Shown here: piece after piece, positions 33,301 through 54,663 of the stretch
How the letters are laid out: the number at the start of each line of letters is the position of its first letter
Position numbering within the stretch: position 1 is the first letter of the stretch
NCBI RefSeq assembly: GCF_020382885.2
Contig: NC_058508.1
Coordinates: 6,068,055-6,132,054 of the forward strand
Direction: 5' to 3'
Source of the DNA: Scatophagus argus
Lineage: Eukaryota > Chordata > Actinopteri > Scatophagidae
Length of the DNA: 64,000 nt
Translations under genes and position numbers: made by a program
The notes under the pieces: model-generated
What the model was told of the DNA's origin: nothing
What the model saw: only the letters and a program-made list of their open reading frames with translations
Database searches by the model: none

Positions 33301-34561
33301 AACACCGACAGTGTTCGAATTCATCTCCGTCTCCCTTCTTTAATCGAAAACCATTTCAGCTCTGACTAATACAACCATTGATAAAACCCACAACAGTACC
33401 CCAATACTTTGCCATTTTTATCCTACACACAAACACACACACACACACACTCTGACCCCGATTACCCTCTGAGATCCTTACTTTTATTTCTGCTGCTGAG
33501 TAACAATACAAGATAAACAAAACTGACTGATAACAATAATTGTTAAACATGGAACTGTTCCCTGTGTCCTGTGTGCTTGTATCTGATCCCCTTAACATAT
33601 GAAAAATTTAAGTATGTCTTTTCTTTAAGTCTATGTTTTGTCAAAACCAAAGTCACAAGTCAAATCTAATTAACAACAGGGCGGAATTAAAACAGATCTG
33701 CAGCAGTCTGACACCTACAAAGCCATGAATTGGATTATACAGTAAGAAACGTGTGCGTGGATTCTCAGTCATCCAGGTCATCTTGTGTAGAAGAGCTTAA
33801 GGAGGGGCAACTGAAGTCCAGTTGCCCCAACTTCAGCTCTTCTATGCACAGTAAGAAAACTTAATGCTCCGTACATTGAGATTAGAATGAGACCAGCCAG
33901 ATTTCCAGTTAATAGTTTTAGTTTAATATTTGACAGCAGTCTGTCATGACTTCCTGTCAAGTGAAACATCTTCCAAGGGAATGTTGGATATAAAAAACCT
34001 CATTCATTTTCTTCCACATCCTACATCAACAATGATGTAAAGATTCAAACTATTCCATGATGTAATAGCTGAGCTTCTCTTACATTTAAGTGTACAGTGT
34101 TTGCTACTTTGACAGGGACATTTTCTGTAACCCCTCATCATGTTTGACAACATATATATCAGCAATATAATACATAATCTATGTTCCAAAAGTTGTTTTC
34201 TGTAACAATATCCTCTTTCTCTTTCAACAGCAGGAATGTAACCATATAAAATGTGCAAATGTTTGCATTCCACACACGGTCAAATCCTCATAACTATGTC
34301 AAGTAAAAGCCTCCATCCTTCAACAAATAACATTATTTTTATCAGTTAAAAGTACACCTTTGTTAAAAAAAACAAAAACAAACACCTTTGCTCCTGAGTA
34401 AAGAGCAGCATACAAAGCTATGGTGTCCTTCCTCAGTTACGCTGTGTAATTCCCATGTAAAAAGTGCCACTCAACCGTTGATCTAAAAGAAATCTCCACT
34501 TCTCAGCTGATGGCTCAGGACCTTCATGAGTATGGTTAGTTTGGCAGGATTTAAGCGTATC
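33301..34561. other. Spacer between gcat promoter and tom1 3' end
   Basis: No coding region supported. It contains a CA run near 33427-33450, and a segment near 33760-33850 where GAGCTTAAG and the reverse of AGAAGAGC recur around GGTCATC, perhaps a small inverted repeat. The tom1 3' UTR must begin at 34561; its poly(A) site was not fixed. Confidence 0.4.
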
Positions 34562-37500
34562 TTAAGACTCGGAGTGGTTGGTATCCTGTGAGGAAGCCCT
34601 CAGCGATGGCAAACGCTCAGCTGCCTTTGCTCTTTCTGCCAAAAACCTGTCAAATTCTGCAGATGAAGGAGAAAGAAAATTACTGAATGGAATAATCAGA
34701 TAACAAAGGAGGAAAGGAAAGGATTTTCTGAAAGGATGCTTGTTTCTACGCAAATGAAAAGAAAAATTCAAAATGAGCCTCATCACCAAATATTTAGCAG
34801 TAGACTTGAGACCGTTTAATTTATTTACATGCAGAAAAAAGGAGTGATCAGAATCTCAACTTGAGTTTTGAGTACATCTAGTCAACTCAGGACAAAATAC
34901 ATTTTTACCTTTAAACAATGAGCTTTGTGTGTGTGCTAACATTCTAATAAACTACACACCAAATACACAGGAGGTTTACCTCAGATGCTGCAGGGGTATA
35001 TAAATGGCAAATAAAATAAACTAAATTAAAAAAGCAAATTGTTGAGACTCTCACCTTCACTGGTCACACCATCTGAATCTTCATAGTCATCATACTGTGT
35101 CACAAACACAAAAGACATAAGTTACTTTACACCAATACACAACTTGTGTATTTAAAAGACAAATATAGATAGATGTATATAACAAATAATTTTGAATAGC
35201 ATGTTAGACTACAGTATACACATTTCAAGCAATGTACAATCAAATATAAGACGCAGGCAGTACAAAAATGTTTATTTCAGTTTTTGGGTTCAGCTGTAGC
35301 AGCTTGCTTCAGTTTGAGTGTTTGCTGAAGAGTAGTGAAACTCAACAGTGTATTAAGTCCTAGCATTAACCCGAGCCTGAAATTAATAGCACAGTTTTAT
35401 TCATTCAATTATTTACTAGTTTTGAGTAAATTTAGCAATCCCGCCATTTACCTCATCGTCCAATGCTAGCCATTTCTCAATGTCATCCATGACAGTGGAC
35501 TGGTTGATCGGAATCTACGACAGAAAGCAGAGTGTCAGGACGGTCAGTGCGGTAAAATATATAATCTAATACCTGGTAAAACTCTATGAAGATGTAACAG
35601 AGCTACCAAACCACCACAGAAACCAAACAAAAAAGAACAACCATATGTAGGTAAGCAAAGCATGACAGGTATGACCACAATGTACTATATCAGGACAGTG
35701 CAACCCAAACAGTCATGCTGTGTAGTGAGTGTAGGAACAAAAGTAAAGTCCAAAAAATAACTTAACTTAAAGATCCAAACAACATAAAACCAGACCACAG
35801 CAAAAGTAACCTCATGACAAAACCAAGAGACAGAGGGTGTGCAAAGGTGAATCAATGTAAGACCAGGACACACTTTAGAGACAGACCCACCATTCCCCTT
35901 TTAATCATCCAATCTAACTTTGGTGAGGAGCTGCAGGTGGAGGCTGGGCTGCCATCCTTCATGCACAGACAGAGAGTTCATTTAGGATGCAAAGAGGTAC
36001 TGAGACAAAGCAATATACACACATCTGCAACCAGAGAGCCTTCCATAGAGCAGGTTCACAGACTTGACTGAAACTCACTGACAGCAGTGATTCCCCCCCA
36101 AATCCCCACCTACAAATTACGCAGCTCAGACATTGTGTAGACTACCATTTATATTTGTACTGTGAGCCTGTTACTCTTTTACACATAAAACCTAAGAGCT
36201 TAACTTGGTGTTGGTGTCAACAGTGAAAACTATGAGGTCATTTCAAAAGCTAGACACGCATTGTAAGCCAAACACACAATTTCCACACTTTTTTCTCAAT
36301 GGTTCCAAAGGTCGCAAATAAGATAAAAATCAAAGATGTATGCCAATAAATCTTGTGCTTAAACCTGTTAAAACCTGTGAATCACATGGCGTCTTTGCTT
36401 ACCCTTCCTGTGTTAAGCAGTCTGCTGTCCTGCACCTGAGCCAGGCCGTCCACTGCCACTTCACTCTGCTCGCTGAAACAGATGTGAACATTGGTTAATT
36501 GCCAGATAAGCTAATTATTTCAGTTTACGCAGAAATACTGGCACATCGTCTTAAAAAGGAATTAGAGTCAGAATTAAAGTCCAAAACAAAGATCAACATC
36601 TTTGCCAATGGCATTTTTAAGAATCTGCTTGAGAAAGAGCTGCATGACTGCTCTGTACAATTGTAATTGTATAATTAAAACAAATCAGCATAATTAGCTT
36701 CATTATTCACAGAACATTCATTTTACTTCATTGGTTCCCTACCTTTTTTTATCTGATGTACCACAGATGGGAACATTAATGGCACCTAACTTTATGTAAA
36801 GCCGGTGAGTGGAATATGCTCGAAACGTGTCGGATAATACATGGAATGTGTGCTAACTAGCTAACGATCTGACAGGAAGTTAGCATAACTTCCTGCCAAA
36901 TTATCAGTTTCATAACACTTTACTCAAAGAATCCCAGTCGACAGTGACATAGCCTACTTGGCTGACAGTAATGAAATAGAGACAGTGTTTGATGTTGACT
37001 GTACCCAGCACCACTTGGACAAACCATAGTACTAAAACTGGTAGCAGCCTAATATTAATGGCTTTAAGTTAAGTTTACTTATTATAATGATTACATTTGT
37101 AAATCAATATTTTTTACATTTATTTCTAATTTATATCCATATATAGGGGTAGAACACATATAAGTAGTGCTGGTGCGGAGTTCCAATTGTCAATCATAAT
37201 TCCTGCCCTGCAGAGTACATTGAAAACGCCCACCCCCTCTTTTCCTCTTTTGCAGTCTGAACTGTGAAGCCTTGACTAATCTCTAACAATTTCAGTGAAC
37301 ACAGGACCACGAGATGACCCCACAATAACTTAACTCTTAGCTAACTTCTTCAACTGTTTATCTATTACTTTTAGATACCTGTTTAGACTTGTGTGCTCGC
37401 TTGCTGACTAGTTTTCATCTCTCAAAAGAAGTCAATGTCTTAATTATTACCAAAAATACAGTTTTACAAACTCTGTTTACTGTGTAAGTCTTTGATGTCA

Positions 37501-40500
37501 TTAGACTATAGCTTATAGTGTTTCTGTACCTTGGTTTTTGAGCTGAGACGTTGTGTTTCTGTGATAATGTGTCATCTGATTCACTTGTACCTGCAAGAAG
37601 AAGAGCAACAAGTATAGTATATATATATATATATAAGTACATATTCACATTCACTGTATATGTGCAGGTATGTATGAGGACTGGAGTACTTACTAAGTCT
37701 TGCCATCGGACTGCACAAACTGTCAGCTTCTGACTGGTTGAGTGTGCTGTCATTGTTGACTGATGCAACCCCTGACTGGCTGACAGACTCAGCTGTCAAA
37801 CTGAGGTCCGTCAGGTTGACATATGTGTGGCTCTGTAAGACAAAAAGCAATAAACTGAAACTCCACCACGCAACCATTCCATAAAATTAGGAAGCTGTGA
37901 AGTAAGTATAACAACCAATTCAGAAATTATTGCCATGGCCTTTACCTTCTTCTCTGTGTTTGGTCCATTGGTTATTCGTCTTTCAAACCTGTAGATGGCA
38001 GAACAAAACTATATAAACATCAAATGGCAAAACAGAACCTAGTGCAATATTTCCATGATCTCATTTTGTTAATAAATAAGACAGTATAACAGTAATAAAT
38101 GCAGTTCACCTGTGATAGCGAGTAAATGCAGTGTTCATCTCATCGTTAGTTGCCAGCAACTCCTCGATCAGCTTCTCCTCACTAAGCCTGGGCACAATCT
38201 TCACTATCCTCTCCTGCATTTCCTTACATACTGTGTATAACTGCTAATGACACAATCAGACAAAGAATGTGTGGGTGGGGGGGTGTTGAGGGGGCAGATG
38301 CAACACAAAATGTATAAAGTACTAGATCAGTTAAGGATAACGCACTGTTACTCAACATGAATGGATGGAAATTATTTCACTGCATAAAATACTTCACATT
38401 AATGAAACTCTTTTTTTTTCGTTACCTCCAGAAGCTCCATGTCTGCCTGTTTTACCGTGACAGGGTCCAGCTGACTCATCATGTCTGACATCATAGTCAG
38501 GTTGCTTCTCACCACTCCCAGCTCCGTCTTCAGCTTTTTTATCTGGAACGTCAATAATATTTCCTTCACAAGAACAGCCATAATAACTCCTTGCAAAGGC
38601 ACATATTGATTTCATCAAGGCTGGAGGCCAGAACGAAGTGAGTAAAATAGATACAAAAGAGAGCAGTGAGCTAGCATTTTTGCAAACATGGTAAAAGCTA
38701 GGCCTTCACCTGGCAGGGGGTTAAAGCATTGTTTCCCTCTAGGGCCAGTTTTAGCTCAGAAGTCTGGGGTCGGACGAGCGGAGGTTTGGAGGACAGGAGT
38801 GCAGCAGGCAGAGTAGTGACAGTGGGCCCATTCCCAGGTAAAGTCTGGTTAGCGAAGGCACAGAAACAACCCGAAAGAAAAACGATCAAAGAGAGGAGGA
38901 TAGGAAGCAACCAGACGTCAACAGTAAGTGCACCACCCATGTTTGTACCTTTTGTGGAGCTTGGATGGGTGAGTAACCATCCAGTTCAGTCATGGGGAAT
39001 TCAAGTCCTTTCCTTCTTAGGTCTTCATATACCGACACCACACCCGTCAGGTCGGGTGAGCTGCGGAATGCATCAGCCCACGCCTTGACAAGAGAAAGCA
39101 ACAACTAATGACTACCAGACCGAAGAGCAACTTGACAACACTGAGGCTTATTATAACATGACAACAGCCCGACCTATTTGTCTATGCAGTGTAATGTGGC
39201 ATGTTTTACCTGTATGATGCCGAGCACTCTGTCATGTAGGACTAATGGAGGGTTGTTTCTCGGGATGATCGACCGTACCAGAACCCCCTCTATAAAATCC
39301 CGTGAAGTCACCAAGAAGTGAAACCTGTGGCCACAATTCTTCACACAAGTCTCCAGGACCTAACATCGGAGGAAGATGTAGAGAATTAGCAACAGCAGTA
39401 AAAGCATATATTTCATATAAAATGTCAAGAACATAAACCAAATCAACAAGGAGAGCAACCCTCACAGTGAGTGCCAGCATAACCTCCTTGAAGTTCTTGT
39501 TCCCCACAATCCTTTTCTTTATGGCTCTGATTGCATCTTTGGGTCTGTAATCAGAAAATTTTCAACAGTCACAGGCATGTATCCTCCAGAGAAGTAGCCT
39601 GTTCCTGATGCTAACAGATAACACACACACACATACACACCCTTCCTCTGAGCTGTTGATCATGTCACAGATCTCCATGTTGAGGGCCCAGTCTTCTGAC
39701 GGCAGGCTGGCACTGGTCGCACTCTCTGTTACAGAAATAGTTGAATATACACTGAATATTAAACTACAGTGAATGGTGTAGTTTAGCCATTTAGTAATGC
39801 TTAGTATATGTTCCTGAAAATATATTAATTACTTCTTCTTAGCACAAACTTGACCCTTCACAGTAGCTACAGTCCACTGTATTTTCTGACAAAAATGAAG
39901 TTCAAGAACTGAGTATGTACCGTAGTCATGTGTGGTGTTCTACAGGGATCAATATTAGGACCCTTACGCATCCTAAAATATGAAAATGATTGGAATCCTG
40001 CTGTTTTTGAAATCTCTTTCTCTGTGCTGATGATTGGGCTTGGTTAATTAATTTACAATGAATCTTTCACATAGAAAACAAACTTAGTAGTAAGAAGTAT
40101 TGGAATTAGATACATGACAAGTGGACAAAAACGTTCATTACACTTGGAGACTGAATCGATTCTTATTTGACTCAAACAGTAAATTTGCTCAGACACGATT
40201 TCTTAATGTCACCTGCAATGGAGTTGAAACAAAACACATCTGGTTATAATGTGTATAGGAAATAAACCTTGATGTTAGCTGCAATACATTTTTATGTACG
40301 GCTTTGATCTAATCAAGAATTGACTGTGCGTGTGTATTCCATAGCTTCTTTTTTATCTACAAAGATGAAACAATAAAACTATAGGACTTTTTCAAGCACA
40401 AAAATAGTTTAACAAGACTAAAAGGGTTCAGTATTTAGCATCAAGCCCTGTGTATTAATATCTAAATGGCAAAGCATCAAACTACTTCCACGTATTTGAG

Positions 40501-41186
40501 TGTACAAGAGACCAGCATAAGCACAATATCAAAACTGTCAAAACTGACAGTCATGGCTCTTTATGATCTAATGCCTTTCAACATGCGGGGGCTACAGCTT
40601 GAGGCAGCTTGCCAAATGAGGTGAGACAGGCCAGTACTTTACAAATGTCAGTACTTTAAATTGATAAATATATCAATATAACCGCAAAAAATGACAGTGT
40701 CTGCAATAGTGACATTTGTTTATCCACGTCTAACCCTGAAATGAGTCAATGAAAACACATGTGCAGTCATTAGACTACAGGCGTCTAATTTAGGTCAGGA
40801 GGATGTGGGCCACTTTGTGTCCCGCCCAGCTATTGGCAGGTTAAACGGGACACACACAGCCTCTAACAGATCATTGTTTAGCGGGCGCGTCAATCAAACC
40901 CGTCGCTCCTCTGTCAGTCTTAATAAGTGCACCTTACAATCACTAGTTTAATACTGACATTAGACATGCGTTAGCTTGTGTAGTAAAAACCCCTCTTAAT
41001 GATAACGAAGAAGAAGCAGTTCGATAGAGATGAGAGTGTCGGAGGCGTAAAAATGACTCCTGCTAAGGTGGCTGAGCCTGCGTGAAGCATTTGGTTATTA
41101 CAATGTAATGTGAGGCGGTTATAAAACAGCTCACCGATACGCTGTCCCACCGGCGTGCTGAACGGATTTCCCAGTAAAAACTCCAT
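34562..41186 (-). CDS. tom1: TOM1-family endosomal sorting adaptor (VHS and GAT domains)
   Basis: TOM1 proteins bind ubiquitin, clathrin and Tollip and sort endosomal cargo. Fifteen coding exons: 41135-41186 (ATG), 39641-39725, 39466-39544, 39210-39359, 38949-39083, 38710-38844, 38426-38542, 38110-38243, 37946-37988, 37694-37832, 37530-37590, 36403-36472, 35452-35514, 35055-35094 and 34562-34656 (TAA). They total 1398 nt, 465 residues (human TOM1 492). Seen: N-terminus [20 protein letters not shown] motifs [14 protein letters not shown] and [35 protein letters not shown], a GAT domain (about 210-300), an acidic linker and [19 protein letters not shown]. The middle region is diverged, and the acidic LFAL-type end of human TOM1 and TOM1L2 is absent. 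TOM1 rather than TOM1L2 is chosen from the hmgxb4/hmox1/mcm5 neighbourhood. Confidence 0.9.
39920..40640 (+). mobile_element. Decayed LINE reverse-transcriptase fragment
   Basis: In tom1 intron 1, the plus strand reads [12 protein letters not shown] at about 39930-39965, the RT motif usually seen as [11 protein letters not shown]. About 50 bases later, in a shifted frame, comes CADD, a decayed catalytic (F/Y)ADD box. No long frame remains. The class is non-LTR; the family (L2, Rex or jockey-like) is not resolved. Both ends are approximate. Confidence 0.65.
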
Positions 41187-41560
41187 GTTGTTGGCGGTGA
41201 GGGCCCAGCTAAGCACCGACGTCCCCGGGCAGGGCTGTGAGCACCGACAAGCCCCGCTCGCTCCTGCTCACTGCTGCCGCCGCTGCCGCTCACACAACAA
41301 AGTGGGGCACTAATTGAACTGCGTCATGCTTTAAAGGGAAAGCAGCCTACGAATATCAGACGGAGCAATAGCGATGTTAGTGCGCTATAACTGCACCACT
41401 CACAGCCGCTTAGTATCTCAGCACTCACCGCTGAAATATAAAGTGCTTTTAGGGAGTGCTAAGTATCTCCATAGCACGTATCCTGAGACAGCACATTACT
41501 GCTATATTCCCGGATGATGGTCTGTAGCGCCGTCTGTTACTATGAAGACGCTGGTCAGAT
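41187..41560 (-). promoter_or_regulatory. tom1 5' UTR and promoter region
   Basis: CG-rich, Gly/Ala-codon-like sequence runs directly upstream of the ATG (41190-41300), with no TATA box. Assigned by position only. Confidence 0.4.
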
Positions 41561-44500
41561 GTATGCTGAAACAGGCCTACATACTTACAACGTATATATG
41601 AAAAGAATAAGTATGTTTGTAAACATGTACTAAAGCGAAACAGAAAATCTACTCACATTCACTCATTCATTACATGTAAAATATATATATACTGCCAATA
41701 AAGCTGATTCATCGCCTCTTCTTCATTTGTCAGGTTTTACCCTTTATTGTACGGGGTAGGTCTTTTTAATATATAGAAAGGCTATTAAACTGATACTGTG
41801 AGATGAGATTAGATGTAGATTTTGGATACCATCATATCGTGATATGCCATGTGAGTGAGATCCTTTCCTGGTTTTAAAGTTGCATTAAAGCAAAGGAATA
41901 TGATTTCCTAAACTTACCAGACTGGTCTAGCTGTTCTAATATTTGCCTTTACCTACTTAATCATTATATTCCCATTACTGATGATTATTTATCAGAACTT
42001 ACTGTGTTTGTATTTTGTGAAAGCCCAAATAGTCATTCTTATAATATCACTGCAATATCGAGGTATTTGGCCAATGAATATTGTGATATTTTGTCCTTTT
42101 TCCCCAACCCTTGTCTCATGTCCTCCAGACCCTTTGCAGTACGTGTTAAAATACTTACAGTCTCTATAAAGACTTGATACAGTATGACAAAATGAATGCA
42201 CAGAAATCAGCATAAAGCAAAATGATTTTCCTGTTTGCTAAACAGTTATTCACAGGAACAGAGCATACAGTATGTTATCCTACATGTTCAGGCTACTTAA
42301 CTTTCTGTTAGAACTCTTTCCCCATCTTATCTGCAATAAGAGAGTAAATAGACTTATTTAGGTTGGGCACTGCCTTATGCAGGGGTGGCATGAAGTATGT
42401 GCACACACACACACACACATCAAAATAGCATTCATTTACCATTTTTAAATGTATACTTTAACCAGTATTACAGTGTCTTTCATTTCTGTGTTTAATTGTT
42501 TTTCTTTTTTACATTCATTTAGTTAATGGTTTTATTCAAAGCGTTTCAAAGTGCATTTATTTTAAAAAACTGAACAGAGAAAAAGTCCTATCAATCACAA
42601 TGTATCAGAATGGCCCCAAACAAATATAATCAGCACTGAGATACTCTGACTTAAATTTGTAGCAGGGCTTAGTCTACTCCTGGAACCTAAGTTTCCCATG
42701 ATGCAACAAATGGGTCTTTCATTAAGTCTCCTTGCTTGTGTTGTGTGGTTTTCTGCCACATGGGTGCACTGTCTCATTTCACATTTCACATTATTACTGC
42801 CTGAAGCTTTCTGCTGACCCCCTGACACACAACTGTCCTCAGGACTTCAAGTCCCTGAAAGCTCTGGTCTTTTGTGCCATCTGGTTTGTTTTTATTTAAT
42901 TGACAGTTTAACTGGGAATATGCAACACAGACACAGAATTCTAACTGACATAATAGGGTCCTGATGTCTTACCTGGGCTTGTTGCCTCATCCTGAAGTGC
43001 ATTTCTGTGTCCAAATCTCATTTAAAAACCTCCAATATTTCAGTACTGTGCTTTAATGTTGCATATTGTTAAATTAATTGGTGTTTAATTTCCACACAAT
43101 AAACCTGGGCTCGGGTAATATTCCAGCACAGAAAAACTGTGCACAGTGGACACATATCAGCAGGGGTTTAACGGGTAGTAACTTCGTTCCCCCCGGCAAA
43201 TAATTCAAGACTTACAAATAGTGTTCATGTCCATGTCACACATTAATAATAACTTTCCTTGATAACAAACAACAAAGTTAGTTGTCAGTTGCTTGCTGTG
43301 AAACGACAGACTGTTTACTGTCTGAAATGATACTCTCAGAGACGTTGGGGATGCACGTTTGTTGTGTTTGATTAAGGCTGAGATGCATGACTCAGACACA
43401 GTGACTCACAGGCCAGTAAACAACAAAGAATATACTTTTTACTCTCACTGCTGATGCACAACCCACTCACAACTTACGCCAGCAGAGACTGCACAGTTCT
43501 GCCCATTAAAAAAGAATCACATGTGGCTTACTGTGTGGGTGATCACAGAGCAGATAAAAATGCAGGTTGTTTCTAATCACCCCAAAATCCTTTGGATCAA
43601 GAAAAGATGTATTAGTCCAAGGCTTTTCTTTCATCTAACATTAGAGGTCTCTTGCAGGAACACGGTCATGATTATTGTCATTATGTACCCAATGCTTATT
43701 ATACTAATTATAAATATTACCTTTAAGCTTATAATGATGATTATCAGATTTATGTATTTCTGCTTTCATACTGTTAATACTAATTTTAATAGCATCTGTA
43801 TTCATACATTTTGTTATTAAACAGTATGAACCTCTGCCCTATGTAATGCATTTAAATAAACAACTCAGCAATAAATACATCTATTACATCTGACATTTTT
43901 TGCCTTGACGCTTCAGTGTCGACGGGAATGTATTTGACTCAAAAGTGTTCACTGTCCTCCAGTGGTCAAAGTGAGGAACTGCAACAAACAATTAACGCAG
44001 AATATCAGTGAAATCTGTATTATCGATATGTACAAATCGTTACTAGAGTGATTATTACAACCAACAAAAGAAAATAGCTGCATTAACAAAAAGGTAGTTC
44101 TGATGTAGAAGTCAGCGTAACCTGCTAGAAATGGTAATACAAGCATTAAGCGACAAATATGATGGCATATGGACACTTCATATGTGTTCAGAAGTAACCA
44201 AACTGACCACAAACTGATGTGATCATATTTATTGTTGCCTTCTGGCCACAAAGAGACAGACACTGCACGTTTAGCACAGATGTTTCTGTCATTATTATTG
44301 TTTTAAGGGCAGATTATTTCCAACATAAGGAACTGGAAATGCTGGTGTGGTGTTCACCTAATGGGCTGTAATGCCTCAGACATGGCATCATCATTGCCTG
44401 TTTGATTAACGTCATCTGGAAACATAAACTCATTCTGTGCAACTCAGAAGCAATTTGTCAAATCTGATTTCTTCTGCAGAAATTAAACCAGAGTCCTCTG

Positions 44501-45675
44501 CTGTGAGAAAACAGGAGGCACACGCTGGATATCTGACTTTAATACCACTCATATGTGTTTTCGGTTTGGGCTTATTCATAGCAAGTTTCAGGGATGAGCC
44601 TGTCGGGACTCAATCATCAATTTTTCAATTTCTCACTGTCACACCCGAGCAGCTTCTCGAATTATCCCAAATATCCAGACAAACACCCACTCGGGCCATG
44701 CCAGAGACAGTAGTATAAGTGTTTCAGTATCAGGCACCACAGCACAGAGGTATCTCTCCTAAGAGTAACACATGACCTGCTCTGTGCGTCAGATGTAACT
44801 TTTTTAGACTAAACACATTTCTTGCTTGATGTACTGGGCCAGCATTTCTGGATCCACCCTTGAATGGCTCCTATATTTACCTAAACATACATATATATAT
44901 ATATATAAACTGATTTAGCCTGGGATTTTAAAATACTTTCAGAAGAAGTTAGAGTCAAAACTGTAAAGAAGAAAGAAAGAAAGAAAGAAGAGCAAAAAGT
45001 CTCTAATTGGCAAAGCATGGTATTACCTTTCCAGGGACTGTTAGATGTCTCAGCCAACGCTGCATACAAGAACAAGCTGCTTTTTCACCAGCCTCCAATT
45101 AGGGTGGGCTGGCAGTAACTTGTCTATATTCACAGTATGTAGCCCACTGATTAGTCTTCTCAGCCTGCAAATTAAATACAGTTGCGAGCGTTGCTTGCCT
45201 TTACACAGGTCTGTTAAACTGAAACCAGCTGTGACGGCCGTTATCAGCTGCCAGGAGAGCAGAAGGTTGAAACAGACCACATTACTGCAGGAAGAGAGGC
45301 TTGGGGAAAAAGAATTACAGACACGTGTGCAATATTGAAAGTGAAATTATCTTTTCCAAAAGATAACAGTGAATACTAAAGAAAGGAAAAACCACGCATA
45401 CCAATCAAGCTGTTTGGCTTCACGTGCCCAAAGGATGTGTTTTTCAGACTAAAGGCTCAATCAGGAGACATTTATAAAGAACCAATTAAAGACAGTGGAC
45501 TTGCTATTGGAGGAAATGCATCCGCTGTATGACTCATCTGTGACTGCAGTGTGTATTATTATTGTGTGTGTGTGTGTGTGTGAGGTGAAAATGGGCAGCT
45601 GAGGTAAGTCTTGTGCAAGTGAAACCATCTGGTTTTCTCCTCATTACAGTGAACAATAATAACTCCAACCATCAC

Positions 45676-45707
<32 letters not shown>

Positions 45708-47288
45708 CACGACCATCTTATCCCGTTGTCATGGCAGTTTTGTGGCAGGATGCTCAACATTTTATCCTGGTCACTTCGCTTGTTTCTGAATATTGGAAAT
45801 GTCATTCAAAATTAAGGAGAAGAGTCTTCAGAAACCATGGGATATGTTTCCAAAGAAAACATTTGATCTATAGAGCTTTTATCGTCCCTTATTTGAACCT
45901 TAATTGTATTGCACAAAGGTGCAGACTACATTTCAGTAAATACAGTACATACCTCTGAAGGACATCTCAGCTAGTGAAATCTAGAGCAGGTATGAAAGGT
46001 GAGAATTGCTGTGTAGGTGGGTTTATATTAACCAGCTGGTTTCCCTACTAAGACGGCAAAAACAACAACTGTCACTTACTGTACACATGTGGTATGAAAC
46101 AGGCCGGACACTTTAGACTTGGCTCCTACACACTCACAGTGACAGTTCGTCAGTACAGCCTGTTCATAGCACTTGGATGTCTCTGCTTTGTGTGTGTACA
46201 GAAGTGGGAAGGAGAATGTAGAAACAAGTGTGTACTTGGCATGGCTAAGAAAGAAAGAAAGAAAGACTTACAGGGGGAGTTCAACCCAAAACTAAAAGTT
46301 CAGATTTTTCCTCTTAGCTGTAGGCCTGTTTATCCATCCAGACTGTTCTGGTGTGAGTTACAGAGTTTTGGGGATATCAGCTGTCTGTCTACTGGAACTC
46401 ACTGACACTTTGCTTGTGGTGGTCAAAGTGTCAAAAAGATACCTTTAAAAAACCTGACAGAAATGTGCCTCGGCTGCTTTCATGTAGAAACTGTCCCTGC
46501 AAATATTTCTTACGCTTTTTTAAAAAATGTGTTAAAATGACAAATTAACATTACAAATATTTGATGATTCTTGTGTAGAATTTAAATGATTATTTCATAC
46601 AAAATTGTGAGGACAGCTTTGTTAGAAAGTTAATATAAGCACCTATTGATTCTAACAGGTTGTGATGACCTCCTGTAGGTATCGAAGGATTAAGACAAAA
46701 ATGTTAAGCACCCTGAAAAAGAAGAGCATTAAAAGTCTTTATTATAGCAGCACTGAAAGAAGTAAAATGCTACAGTCATAGTTAAACAAAATGATAGTAG
46801 ATTATAGATACATTTATTTTTTTGACCCCACACACTTTAAATCTTTTCTTTGATAAAACACTGGCTGTTAGGCTTTTTAGCTGATGACTAACTACTTGTG
46901 GTTCAGACAAATACTTTGGTTTAAGTTATGCACTGCTAAGCAATCAAATGTAGAATATTTATATCTAACGACCAACCAAAAGAACAAATTATTCATCATA
47001 CATTACCGCAGTATCCTGTAACTCTCCTCCACTGTAAGCTACCATTAACTGGACCATTTTAGAGACCAAATGATTATTTAAAGAAAAAACTGATCAATCA
47101 ATAGAGTCTGTCTGCAGTCCTAGTAATGTCACTGTAATACTGTTCTGCTACAGCATGACAGCAGGCGGTATGGTAATGATATCTAATTACACTAATTGGA
47201 CAGAAACCATTAGTATATCTATAGGCCACTCAGCTTCCCGATCATGTTACACACACACAGGCAGGTGGAGTCCTCTGTTTTCACACCG
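41561..47288. other. Gene-poor interval between tom1 and the bmerb1-type gene
   Basis: About 5.7 kb with no supported gene on either strand. The right end should hold the bmerb1 3' UTR (minus-strand AATAAA-type signals near 46738 and 46812). Contents: a CA run near 42401-42419, a TA run near 44887-44906, a GAAA run near 44970-44990, a TG run near 45563-45582 and a CA run near 45675-45710. The open frame at 44437-44718 begins with GTG and matches nothing I know. Confidence 0.5.
45563..45710. repeat. Facing (TG)n and (CA)n microsatellites
   Basis: A TG run at about 45563-45582 and a longer CA run at about 45675-45710 are complementary and about 90 bases apart, so a single strand could fold into a stem. 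Confidence 0.85.

Positions 47289-54663
<7,375 letters not shown>

Noticed and set aside
35814-36071. Plus-strand frame inside a tom1 intron, considered as a nested gene
   Set aside because: No domain, no start context and no splice partners; ordinary intron sequence.
44437-44718. 93-codon frame with one hydrophobic segment
   Set aside because: It begins with GTG rather than ATG and shows no recognisable domain or linked exons; length is within chance.
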